From contig NZ_JACAOY010000039.1 in NCBI RefSeq assembly GCF_013385985.1, positions 1-46,825 on the forward strand: a stretch of 46,825 nt of DNA, read 5' to 3'. Each line of letters starts with the position of its first letter. Within the stretch, counting starts at the first letter, position 1. This DNA comes from Pseudomonas sp. B6002. GTDB taxonomy: Bacteria; Pseudomonadota; Gammaproteobacteria; Pseudomonadales; Pseudomonadaceae. A program made the translations under genes and the position numbers. Below the pieces are notes generated by a model. That model had not been told where the DNA came from and did not search any database. It saw only the letters and a program-made list of their open reading frames with translations. Positions 17,333 through 25,347 of this stretch are shown one piece after another.

Positions 17333-18886
17333 ATGAACACTCAAACTCAAGTGGTGATCTGGAAAACAAGTACAGCGCTGGCCCTGGCAGTCGCATTGGC
17401 GCTCGGAGGCTGCAGCAGCGGTGGCGGTGGACATCACAGTGGTGGTTCGGCTTCAACCGACTCGGCAGCCGGTGGTGGCACGGGCGGTGGTACAGGTGGC
17501 GGGACCGGTGGTGGCACCGGCGGCGGAACAGGCGGTGGCACCGGTGGCGGTACCACCACGCCTCTGGTGACCGCAACCGTAGTCGACACCCTGGGCGACA
17601 CCGTGACCGGCGTTGGCGGCGCCGTCAAAAGCCTCGGCACTACCCTTGGCAGCTTGCCGATTGTCGGCGCAACCACAGGCGGCCTGGTGACCGCCACTGG
17701 CACTGCGGTCGGCAGCATCGGCGACGGCCTGTCCACAGGACTCGGTACCATCGGCACCGACAGCAATGCACTGGGCAAAACACTGGCCGGTGTCGGCAAA
17801 GGCGTCGCCGACCTGGGCGATGGCGTCAGCACCACAGGTGGCAATGTGGCCACCCTGCTGGGGAACGTACCGGTCGTTGCCGGCGCAGCCCCTGTCGTTG
17901 GCGGCGTGGTCGACAAGGTCGGCAATGTCGTGACCATGCTCGGCGACACCTTGAGTACCGCCAGCACCACCGGCCCACTGGGCTCGGTCACCAATACCGT
18001 AGGCGGCAAAGTGCTCGTACCGGTTGTGTCGCTGGTGGAAAAAACCACCGGCCAGGTGGGCACCGCGACCGGCCTGGATACCCCAGTAGGCGGCCTGTTG
18101 AAGAAAGTCGGCAGCACCGTCGACGGCCTGGGCGATAAAGTCGCCGACGCTGGCGGCACCGGCAACCCTGTGACCGGCATCGTGGGTAACGTACTCAATG
18201 GTGTAGGCACCGTGGTGGATAAAGCCAGCGGCTATGTCGACCCAGCCACCGGCACCGGCTCCGGCAATGGTAGCGGCGGCGGCACTGGCGGCGCGGGTAA
18301 CCTCGGCTTGCCAGAACTGATTGGCGGCATCATCGCCGGCGCCGGTAACGGCCTCGATGCAGGCAGCACCAACGGTGTGGTCAGCGCAGCAGGCGCTACC
18401 GGTGGCAAAGCAGGTGGCACCGTGGCGTCCCTGGGCACTCTGCTGGGTGGCAGTGGCGTACCGAACACCGCAGCGGGCGCACCGGTTGGGCAAGTGACTC
18501 AGGTGCTCGGAAATGCTCTCAATCCTGTGACCAACGGCGTCACCAGCCTGACCCAAAACGTCGGCGGCGCAACCGGCCTGGGTGCACCGATCAACGGCCT
18601 GGTCACCAACGCAGGCGGCGCAATCAGCAACCTCGGTGGTGCCCTCAGCGGCGCCAACGCCAACCCGGTCACCAACGCCTTGGGCGGCACTGTCAGCGCC
18701 GTCGGTGGCACCGTAGCGTCCATCGGTGGCCTGGTCACCGGCGGTACCAACGCCGGGGGTGGTTTGCTCGGTGGCGGCCTGAACCTGGGAGGTAGCGCAT
18801 CTGCCTCCGCAGGCGCCAGTGCCGGCGCCAGCGCCAACGGCGGTCTGCTGGGCGGCTTGCTCGGTGGCCTGACCGGTAAAAAATAG
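17333..18886 (+). CDS. Glycine-rich collagen-like lipoprotein, probable surface adhesin or matrix protein
   Basis: A 517-residue low-complexity lipoprotein. The signal peptide ends at an LGGC lipobox (C27) with Ser at +2, which favours outer-membrane sorting. Residues about 46-74 are seven GGGT units. The remainder is a long imperfect repeat of Gly, Val, Thr, Ala, Leu and Asn (units such as VVDTLGDTVTGVGG and NPVTNALGGTVSAVGG), nearly free of aromatic residues and with no cysteine after C27. It ends GGLLGGLTGKK. Automatic annotation often calls such proteins collagen-like, but true Gly-X-Y periodicity is not seen. The ATG at 17333 follows AAGGA. A terminator separates it from a TpsB transporter, and its promoter shares a motif with the Flp pilus genes, so a biofilm or surface role is inferred. 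Confidence 0.75.
   Translation: MNTQTQVVIWKTSTALALAVALALGGCSSGGGGHHSGGSASTDSAAGGGTGGGTGGGTGGGTGGGTGGGTGGGTTTPLVTATVVDTLGDTVTGVGGAVKSLGTTLGSLPIVGATTGGLVTATGTAVGSIGDGLSTGLGTIGTDSNALGKTLAGVGKGVADLGDGVSTTGGNVATLLGNVPVVAGAAPVVGGVVDKVGNVVTMLGDTLSTASTTGPLGSVTNTVGGKVLVPVVSLVEKTTGQVGTATGLDTPVGGLLKKVGSTVDGLGDKVADAGGTGNPVTGIVGNVLNGVGTVVDKASGYVDPATGTGSGNGSGGGTGGAGNLGLPELIGGIIAGAGNGLDAGSTNGVVSAAGATGGKAGGTVASLGTLLGGSGVPNTAAGAPVGQVTQVLGNALNPVTNGVTSLTQNVGGATGLGAPINGLVTNAGGAISNLGGALSGANANPVTNALGGTVSAVGGTVASIGGLVTGGTNAGGGLLGGGLNLGGSASASAGASAGASANGGLLGGLLGGLTGKK
17469..17553 (+). repeat. 12-bp tandem repeat encoding (GGGT)n
   Basis: About seven imperfect copies of a 12-bp unit (GGCGGTGGCACC-like). Gain or loss of units keeps the frame, so strains could differ in stalk length without loss of the protein. 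Confidence 0.75.
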
Positions 18887-18939
18887 AATTGCACCTGGCC
18901 GATTAGACGGCCTCACCTACAGCGCCTACGCTTGGTTGA

Positions 18940-18972
18940 GACGAGAGACCTTATAAGCCTCTCGTCTTTTTT
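18940..18972 (+). terminator. Rho-independent terminator after the lipoprotein
   Basis: GACGAGAG and CTCTCGTC form a perfect 8-bp stem with an 11-base loop, followed by six Ts. The TpsB gene 95 bp downstream must therefore rely on readthrough or its own promoter. Confidence 0.9.
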
Positions 18973-19067
18973 ATGGGCAAATGAAATGCCCGGGAAGTAC
19001 CCGAACCGCGCCCCCAGAGCCCGGCGGGAATCTGCAAAACGCTGCTGCTTTGACCATGGAGTGTCCT

Positions 19068-20750
19068 ATGCGCGCTTTGACGCCGTTGTTGTTGCTCACC
19101 CTCAGTACTTACGCCTGCGCCGATACCCTACCCAGCTTCCTCAATAGCAACGACACCATCCGCAACCTGCCCGTGCCCAACCTGCCCGCCGACGCCTATC
19201 GTCCGGTCGCCCCGCAAACCCAACTGCCGACACCCGCCGCCACCGAAGCCCAACCCTTGTTGATGGACACCAAAGTGACCATTCGCAAACTGCAGATCGA
19301 CGGCGGCACGATTTACCCGCTCAAGGAATTGGCCCAGGTCTTCGAGCCGCTGACCGGCCACGAGACCAACCTGGCTCAACTGATCGAAGCCACGCGCGGT
19401 ATCACCCGGCGCTATCAACAGGACGGCTACCTGCTGTCCTACGCGTTCCTGCCGGAACAAAGCTTCGACGACGGCCTGGTGCACGTGGTGGTGGTGGAGG
19501 GTTATATCCGCGACTACCAGCTGCAAGGCGACGTCGGCCCGGTCTCGTCCTACATCGACAAACTGGCAGAAAAACTCAAGGCCGAACGCCCGTTGACCCG
19601 CAAGACCTTCGAGCGGTACACCACCTTGATGAGCACTATTCCGGGCGTGACACTGCAAGCCCAAGTACCGCCCCCCAGCACCACCGGCGGCGGCACCCAT
19701 ATGCAAATCACCGCCAGCCGCAAGCCGTTCACTACCAGCATGAGCCTCACCGAAGCCAGCCGGGGCGGCACCCAGGCACTGCTCAGCGCCACCAGCAATT
19801 CGCAGACGTCCATGGGCGAGCAACTGAGCGTCAGCGGCCTGTTCCCGCCCGGGAACGACAAAGAACACTACTACCGTGCGGCCTACAGTCAGTTCATCAA
19901 TGCCGAGGGCACGCAGTTGGTGCTGTCGGGCGAACGCTATCGCGCCGATCCCCGTACCAACGTGCAACTGGGTGACGGCCTGGAGCTCAAGCCACACCAG
20001 GAGATCGACCGTTACTCCGTGGGGTTCACCCACCCCTTTATCGCCTCGCCCAGCGAGTCGTTGAGCCTGGGTACGCGCCTGTACGCCGTCGACCAGACCA
20101 CCCGCTACAAACTGGAGGGTTTCCCACAACGCTTTGACCTGAAAACCGACCTGCGCGCCCTCGCGTTTGAAGGCGATTGGCGCAAGGCCGACACCACCCA
20201 ACTGCGCATCCTCAGCGCCGGGTTGTACCAAGGCATCAACGGCATGGGCGCCAGGACCCACTCGGACTTCGGCGGCCTCACGCCAGACCTCGACTTCTTC
20301 CGCGTGCGGCTGTCGGGGGTGCAGAGCAACAAGCTGTTCGATAATTGGCAAGGCGTGCTGTCGGCTGCGGCTTACTGGACCAATGACACCCTGCCTGACA
20401 GCGAGCGCGCCACCTTTGGCGGGCAAAACTTCGGCCGTGGTTATCCCGATGACCAGGGTTCAGGCGACAAGGGCTGGGGCTTGGCGTACGAGGTCAATTA
20501 CAGTTACAACCGCGCCGGCGACTGGGTGAGGATCCTGCAGCCGTACGTTGTCTTCGACCGCGCCAAGACCTGGTACAACGACCTGCCGATCCACGGCAAC
20601 GACATGTCATCGGCGGCGTTGGGCCTGCGTTTTGGCGACGCCAAGTACTACAACATAGCGCTCGAGGCGGCCAAGCCGTTGTCGGAGGTGGCGTTTGACA
20701 ACTATGACCGGCGGCCACGGTATTCGCTGAGTTTCAGCTACCAGCTTTGA
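19068..20750 (+). CDS. TpsB-type outer-membrane transporter (ShlB/FhaC/HecB family)
   Basis: A 560-residue Omp85-superfamily protein that normally exports a partner TpsA across the outer membrane. Signal peptide: residues 1-18. A Pro-rich linker (about 25-65) leads to a POTRA domain of ShlB type at about 70-155 (VTIRKLQIDGG, then GYLLSYAFLPEQ and VHVVVVEGYI), with a second POTRA-like segment to about 210. The C-terminal 16-strand barrel carries the conserved lid-loop motif GRGYPDD (R457-G-Y459) and ends in an aromatic-alternating strand (YSLSFSYQL). The ATG at 19068 follows GGAG by six bases. No long TpsA with a haemagglutination domain is adjacent; the only nearby exported candidate is the glycine-rich lipoprotein. 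Confidence 0.9.
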   Translation: MRALTPLLLLTLSTYACADTLPSFLNSNDTIRNLPVPNLPADAYRPVAPQTQLPTPAATEAQPLLMDTKVTIRKLQIDGGTIYPLKELAQVFEPLTGHETNLAQLIEATRGITRRYQQDGYLLSYAFLPEQSFDDGLVHVVVVEGYIRDYQLQGDVGPVSSYIDKLAEKLKAERPLTRKTFERYTTLMSTIPGVTLQAQVPPPSTTGGGTHMQITASRKPFTTSMSLTEASRGGTQALLSATSNSQTSMGEQLSVSGLFPPGNDKEHYYRAAYSQFINAEGTQLVLSGERYRADPRTNVQLGDGLELKPHQEIDRYSVGFTHPFIASPSESLSLGTRLYAVDQTTRYKLEGFPQRFDLKTDLRALAFEGDWRKADTTQLRILSAGLYQGINGMGARTHSDFGGLTPDLDFFRVRLSGVQSNKLFDNWQGVLSAAAYWTNDTLPDSERATFGGQNFGRGYPDDQGSGDKGWGLAYEVNYSYNRAGDWVRILQPYVVFDRAKTWYNDLPIHGNDMSSAALGLRFGDAKYYNIALEAAKPLSEVAFDNYDRRPRYSLSFSYQL

Positions 20751-20788
20751 AACCCGACGTCGGGGCCGGGGTATAAACACCGGTCCCT

Positions 20789-20985
20789 GTAGTGAGCGGG
20801 TTTACCCCGCGCCAGCCCCACCACCGATCTCATGCCTTCAACCAACCCGCGTCGAATAGTTTGGGGGGGAGTTGCCGCCTGGCGCGGGGTAAACCCGCTC
20901 ACTACAAAGGCGCGGCCTTGCGTTGGGGACGCGATCCTTCATTCGGGCTTGGGGGCCTCGGCGCGGGGCAAGCCCGCTCACTACA
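20789..20985. repeat. Three REP-like elements (GTAGTGAGCGGG type)
   Basis: One forward copy (20789-20814) and two inverted copies (20880-20906 and 20959-20985) of TGTAGTGAGCGGGTTTACCC with a CGCGCC tail. This fills the 236-bp gap between the convergent TpsB and response-regulator genes; no gene is visible in it. Confidence 0.85.
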
Positions 20986-20986
20986 A

Positions 20987-21391
20987 TCAGAGGCGGGGTT
21001 TGGGGAGGGGGAACAGGCTGTTCAAGGTGTCGATCAGGCGCACCAGGTAGATCGGCTTGCGGAACAGGTCCAGTACCTGCAGACGCAGCATGTCGCTGAC
21101 GTCGTCCATTTCAGCATGGCCCGACATCACAATGACCGGCAAGTGTGAGCGCGAGGTGTGTTCGCGCAGGCGCTTGATCAGTGAGATGCCACTCTCCTCG
21201 GGCATGCGCAGATCGGTGATGACCAGGGCGATATCCGGGTTGAGGGTCAGCTCCTGCAAGGCGAAAGTGACAGAGGTGGCGGTGAAGCACACGAATCCCT
21301 CATTTTCGAGGGATTCGGCAAGTTCGATCAGGGCGTCCTCTTCATCGTCCACCAATAGGATTTGCTGGCGGCGAGACGACGACGGTGTCAT
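20987..21391 (-). CDS. Single-domain response regulator (CheY-like)
   Basis: A 134-residue receiver domain with no output domain. Acidic pocket DDEED near residue 15, phospho-acceptor Asp in ITDLRMP near 60, switch Ser in VMSGH, and lysine in FRKPI are all present, so it should be phosphorylated normally. The last REP copy ends one base before its stop. It follows flp in the same direction with 59 bp between and no strong terminator, so it may be made from the flp promoter. The start is uncertain: I used the ATG at 21391; a TTG at 21421 is in frame and neither has a strong ribosome site. A likely job is as shuttle, sink or protein-contact switch for the PprA/PprB system. Confidence 0.82.
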   Translation of the reverse strand: MTPSSSRRQQILLVDDEEDALIELAESLENEGFVCFTATSVTFALQELTLNPDIALVITDLRMPEESGISLIKRLREHTSRSHLPVIVMSGHAEMDDVSDMLRLQVLDLFRKPIYLVRLIDTLNSLFPLPKPRL

Positions 21392-21450
21392 AGACGATAC
21401 CCAGTGATTAATGTTCGCCAACAGAGCGTTGTATGCAACTTAGTTAAAAA

Positions 21451-21654
21451 TCAAGTACCACTACCCGCCGGTAACGCATTTGATACAGAAGTGAAAACAC
21501 CTTTGATCTTATCGCCGAGCCCAGAACCCGCACCGATAATTACCAGCGCGACAATCGCCACGATAATCACATATTCGATGGCCGATGCCCCATCCCTGCG
21601 TCGAAAAAACAACTGGGTCTGGACAAACGCCTTCAAGATCAAGTCAAGGAACAT
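21451..21654 (-). CDS. flp: Flp-family type IVb pilin
   Basis: The major subunit of the Flp (Tad) pilus, 67 residues. The prepilin peptide ends RRRDG with cleavage after G22. The mature protein begins ASAIEYVIIVAIVALVII, including the Flp signature Glu-Tyr (E27-Y28), then a short C-terminus (GDKIKGVFTSVSNALPAGSGT). It is processed by the peptidase FppA encoded at 30.4-30.8 kb and assembled by the Rcp/Tad machine transcribed in the opposite direction. P. aeruginosa has the same flp/rcpC arrangement. Confidence 0.95.
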   Translation of the reverse strand: MFLDLILKAFVQTQLFFRRRDGASAIEYVIIVAIVALVIIGAGSGLGDKIKGVFTSVSNALPAGSGT

Positions 21655-21984
21655 AATACTTCTCCCTAATGCGCCGCAGAGCGCCGGTACAGCTGTGTTG
21701 CACGATGATTGCCGTGTGCCATTAGAGCATTGTCAACAAACCTCACCCTCACAACTGTAAGAACGAATTAATCACAAAGTATTAGTCGTAAAGTTGGCGT
21801 CATAAAACCGTGCTTTTCATGAAAACTTTTTTAGTTCAGAGAAATTTTGCCGCGGGTAATGGCATTTCGTCCTAGCTGAACTACCTTCCAATAGCGAAAT
21901 AGTTAGATGTTCATAGCAGCCAGTGTTGCGGATTAACCCGTTTGGATTATCGGGCAGCGTTGCAACGGGATAAGGAGAGCCGTC
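21655..21984. promoter_or_regulatory. flp/rcpC divergent control region
   Basis: A 330-bp AT-rich gap with no gene. It contains GTATTAGTCGTAAAG (21779-21793), matching 13 of 15 bases of the site upstream of the glycine-rich lipoprotein. A nearby direct repeat places GTCGTAAA (21785) and GTCATAAA (21799) 14 bp apart. In P. aeruginosa PprB activates this region, so these are candidate PprB sites. The rcpC ribosome site is AAGGAGAG at about 21972. Confidence 0.55.
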
Positions 21985-22920
21985 ATGAACAGTCGTTTCA
22001 GCATGATCCTGGCCGGCGTACTTCTAATAGGAGCCTTGATCGCCGGCTATTGGGGTCTGGCGCTGAGCCGCGCACCGGAACCTGTTGCAGCACCTGTCAT
22101 TTCCGTCGAAAACAGCGTCGCCGCCGTCGAAGACAAAACCCGCCAGCCGGTGGTGGTGCTGGTGCATGACGTGCCCCCCTTCGTCCCCCTCGCCGCCACT
22201 GACCTGGTCATCGAAAACCTGCGCACCGTGCCCGCGGGCAGCCTCACCCGCCTCGACCAGGCCATCGGCCGTATTCCGCTGCGCACCTTGGGTGCCGGCA
22301 ACTGGTTAAGCGAGGAAAGCTTCAGCGCCGGTGGCCCGCTGGCCCGCATGATTCGCCCAGACGAGCGCGCCCTGGCGGTGCCTGTCGACGAGGTGATCGG
22401 CGCGGGAGGCCAACTGAGCCCCGGCGACTTCGTCGATATCCTGCTGTTCCTGCGCCAGGAGCCCGGCAATACCGAGCAGTCGGCGCAGGTGGTGCTTCCG
22501 GCCATGCGTCTGCTCAGCGTGGGCGACCAGGTCGGCTTGGCCAATGACGGCAAACCCGCCGTCCTGCCGCCCTCCACACCCGAAGAAAAAGCCCAGGCCG
22601 CCCAACGCCGAGCCGCCGCGCGCACGGTGGTGCTGGCGGTTCCCGAACCCTTATTGAGTCGTCTGATGCTGGCGTCCCAGGCAGGCATTTTGCGCCTGGC
22701 CGTACGCAGCGCCGACGAACAACTGCTGAGCCGTTACTGGGCCGGCGAAAACGACTCAGCGGAAAAAGTGCAAAGCGCCGACCGCGATCTCTACCAATTC
22801 ACCCAGTTGGCGATGGCGCCCCCGCCAAAAAGAATCGCACCGGTCGCGACCGCTCCTGGCGGCCAACGCCGTGGCATTGAAGTGATCCGTGGTGCGCAAG
22901 CCGCCCAACAAACGCCCTGA
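21985..22920 (+). CDS. rcpC: Flp pilus assembly protein RcpC/CpaB
   Basis: A 311-residue inner-membrane-anchored periplasmic protein of the Tad system. N-terminal membrane helix at about 7-27, then an SAF-like domain (VLVHDVPPFVPLAATDLVIENLRTVP) and a RcpC/CpaB domain (DERALAVPVDEVIGAGGQLSPGDFVDILL). It is thought to stabilise or align the secretin. The C-terminal 45 residues are basic and Pro/Ala-rich. First gene of an eight-gene operon. Confidence 0.93.
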   Translation: MNSRFSMILAGVLLIGALIAGYWGLALSRAPEPVAAPVISVENSVAAVEDKTRQPVVVLVHDVPPFVPLAATDLVIENLRTVPAGSLTRLDQAIGRIPLRTLGAGNWLSEESFSAGGPLARMIRPDERALAVPVDEVIGAGGQLSPGDFVDILLFLRQEPGNTEQSAQVVLPAMRLLSVGDQVGLANDGKPAVLPPSTPEEKAQAAQRRAAARTVVLAVPEPLLSRLMLASQAGILRLAVRSADEQLLSRYWAGENDSAEKVQSADRDLYQFTQLAMAPPPKRIAPVATAPGGQRRGIEVIRGAQAAQQTP

Positions 22921-22939
22921 TTGAACAAGGAAGCCTTGA

Positions 22940-24157
22940 ATGAGCCATCGCTACGCTCAAATGGCCTTGGTCCTGATGCTGTCGAGCCTGCCCGTGGGCA
23001 TGGCCTTCGCCGCGCCAGGTAGCTGCAGCGCTCTGGGCCAGTTGCCCGCCGTGGTTGAGGTGGGAGAAGGGTTGCAACAGGAACTGCAATCGCCGGTCGC
23101 CATTACACGATTGGCCATCGGCGACCCCAGGATTGCCGATGTACGGATCAACGGCGACCGCAACTTCCTGTTGACCGGCGTTGGCGCCGGGGCGACCAGC
23201 CTGATGGTCTGGACCGGTTGCTCGACCACCCCGCGCCAGAGCATGGTGTTCGTCAAAGGCAAGGCCACCTCGGCCCTGACCAGCCTGTCGCTGTCGCCGT
23301 CCGAAGACCCGACGTTGCCCAGCCAGGTGCAGACCGATATCCGCTTCGTCGAAGTCAGCCGTACCAAGCTCAAGGAGGCCAGCACGTCGCTGTTCGGCCA
23401 GGGCGGCAACTTCCTGTTCGGCAGCCCGGGCAACGGCTCCATTCCCGCCACCACCGCCAACAGTTTCCGTGGGCAGGGGGTGAACAACGGTTTCTTCAAC
23501 ATCGGTTTTGGTGGCGGGCGGATCTCGGCCATGATCAACGCCCTGGAGCAGAGCGGCTTCGCCTACACCCTGTCACGTCCCAGCCTGGTGGCCCTCAGCG
23601 GGCAGAGCGCGACCTTCCTCGCCGGTGGCGAAGTGCCGATCCCGGTGCCCAGCAGCGGCAGCGACAGCATCTCCATCGAATACAAGGAGTTCGGTATCCG
23701 CCTGACCCTCACACCCACCGTCATCGACCGTAACCGCATCACCCTCAAGGTGGCACCCGAAGTCAGCGAGCTGGACTACAGCAACGCAGTGCAAATCGAA
23801 GGCATCCAGGTGCCCGCCCTCACCGTGCGCCGTACCGACACCAGTGTGTCCCTGGCCGATGGCGAAAGCTTCGTGATCAGCGGCCTGATCAGCAGTACCA
23901 ACCGATCCTCTATCAGCAAGTTTCCGGGGCTGGGTGACATCCCGATCCTGGGGGCGTTTTTCCGCGACTCCAATATCAGCCGCGAAGAGAAAGAGCTGTT
24001 GATGATCGTCACGCCGCATTTGGTGCAACCGCTGGCTGCCAACGCCCAACTGCCCTCGTTGCCCGGTGAAAAACTGCGCAACTACGACCCGAACTGGTAC
24101 CGCCTGTTCTTCCTGGAAAACGGCAACTTCGACCGTCGCAGTGGACTTTCCCAATGA
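22940..24157 (+). CDS. rcpA: Flp pilus secretin RcpA/CpaC
   Basis: Outer-membrane secretin of 405 residues. A signal peptide (cleaved near AFA) precedes a pilus-assembly N-domain (ITRLAIGDPRIADVRINGDRNFLLTGVGAGATSLMVW region). The type II/III secretin domain covers about 200-365 (ARPSLVALSGQSATFLAGGE-like start, then GIRLTLTPTVID, VRRTDTSVSLADGES, FPGLGDIPILGAFF). It forms the pore through which the Flp pilus leaves the cell. AAGGA lies before the ATG, and its stop overlaps the tadZ start. Confidence 0.94.
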   Translation: MSHRYAQMALVLMLSSLPVGMAFAAPGSCSALGQLPAVVEVGEGLQQELQSPVAITRLAIGDPRIADVRINGDRNFLLTGVGAGATSLMVWTGCSTTPRQSMVFVKGKATSALTSLSLSPSEDPTLPSQVQTDIRFVEVSRTKLKEASTSLFGQGGNFLFGSPGNGSIPATTANSFRGQGVNNGFFNIGFGGGRISAMINALEQSGFAYTLSRPSLVALSGQSATFLAGGEVPIPVPSSGSDSISIEYKEFGIRLTLTPTVIDRNRITLKVAPEVSELDYSNAVQIEGIQVPALTVRRTDTSVSLADGESFVISGLISSTNRSSISKFPGLGDIPILGAFFRDSNISREEKELLMIVTPHLVQPLAANAQLPSLPGEKLRNYDPNWYRLFFLENGNFDRRSGLSQ

Positions 24158-25347
24158 GCGATAGCCTGAGCCAGACGTTTCTGGCAATTACCCGCAACAC
24201 CACCGACCTGGAATGGCTGCAGGGTGCCCTCGCACCCTTGGGCCAGGTGGTCAGTGCCGGTGGCGGCAGCCTGGATGAACTGTTGGCACTGGTGGACGTG
24301 ACCTTCGCCAACCTGGTGTTCGTGGGCCTGGACCGTGAGCACGTGGTGGCCCAAAGCGCATTGATCGAAGGCGCGCTGGAAGCCAAGCCGATGCTGGCAA
24401 TCGTGGCGCTCGGCGATGGCATGGACAACCAGCTCGTGCTCAATGCCATGCGCGCCGGAGCACGGGACTTCGTCGCCTACGGTTCACGCTCCAGCGAAGT
24501 GGCCGGGCTGGTGCGGCGCCTGAGCAAACGCCTGCCACCTGCCACGCCGAATACCCAACTGGGCGGCCTCACCGTGCTCTACGGCACCCAAGGCAACGCG
24601 GACGGAGCCTTGCTGGCCAGCCACCTGGCCATGGTGGTGCAAAAGAGCGGGCAACAGACCTTGCTGCTCGACCTGGGCCTGCCACGGGGCGACAGCCTGG
24701 CGCTGCTGGGCCTGGAAAGTACCTTCAACTTCGGCGACGCCCTGCGTCACCTGCGCCGCCTCGACACCACCCTGATCAACAGCGCCTTCGCCACCGCCGA
24801 GGACGGCTTGCGCATCCTTGCCTATGCTCCCAGCGATGAGCCGCTGGAACTGACCAGCGCCGCCGAGCTGTACATGCTGCTCAGCGCCCTGCGCCAACAC
24901 TTCCAGCACATCGTGGTGAACCTTACCGGCCAGCCCGACAGCGAAGCGCTGCGCACCTTTGTCAGCCATTGCGACAAGCTGCTGTGGTGCACCGACCAGA
25001 GCGTGCTCGACTGCCGACGCAACCTTGCAGTGCTGAATCAATGGCGCGAAAAAGGCATGCGCCTGGATCACGCCAAGCTGCTGGTCGACCGCTACCTCAA
25101 GGGCTGCGCCCCCGACACCGAAGCCCTCGGCAAAAGCTTCGGCCTGGAGGTGATTGCCGTGCTGCCGTTCAGCCCGGAGGTGCGCCTGAATGCCAAGAAC
25201 CAGGGCCAGACCCTGTTCACCTTGTCGCCCCGCGAGAACCTGACCCACGCCTTGAAAACCCTGGGCGAACGCCTGGCCAAACGCTCCGAAGGCCTGGCGA
25301 AACCGTCGATGAGCTGGTTCGAGCGCCTGATGGGAAGTGGTCGATGA
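24154..25347 (+). CDS. tadZ: Pilus localisation protein TadZ/CpaE
   Basis: A 397-residue MinD/ParA-like protein with an N-terminal receiver-like domain (about 1-125; phospho-acceptor not conserved) and a C-terminal ATPase-like fold. The usual Walker A lysine motif is absent: the equivalent place reads YGTQGNADGALLASHLA, so it may be an atypical ATPase, as in other TadZ proteins. It marks the pole or site of Flp machine assembly. The start and stop overlap neighbouring genes by four bases (ATGA), giving translational coupling. Confidence 0.9.
   Translation: MSDSLSQTFLAITRNTTDLEWLQGALAPLGQVVSAGGGSLDELLALVDVTFANLVFVGLDREHVVAQSALIEGALEAKPMLAIVALGDGMDNQLVLNAMRAGARDFVAYGSRSSEVAGLVRRLSKRLPPATPNTQLGGLTVLYGTQGNADGALLASHLAMVVQKSGQQTLLLDLGLPRGDSLALLGLESTFNFGDALRHLRRLDTTLINSAFATAEDGLRILAYAPSDEPLELTSAAELYMLLSALRQHFQHIVVNLTGQPDSEALRTFVSHCDKLLWCTDQSVLDCRRNLAVLNQWREKGMRLDHAKLLVDRYLKGCAPDTEALGKSFGLEVIAVLPFSPEVRLNAKNQGQTLFTLSPRENLTHALKTLGERLAKRSEGLAKPSMSWFERLMGSGR

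Noticed and set aside
17434-18916. Long antisense frames (258 and 487 codons) over the glycine-rich lipoprotein
   Set aside because: Pro- or Ala/Gly-rich artefacts of the repeat sequence. The plus-strand frame has a signal peptide, lipobox, ribosome site and terminator.
24969-25343. N-terminal extension of TadA
   Set aside because: It overlaps tadZ in another frame; the ATG at 25344 overlaps the tadZ stop and gives a normal CpaF length.
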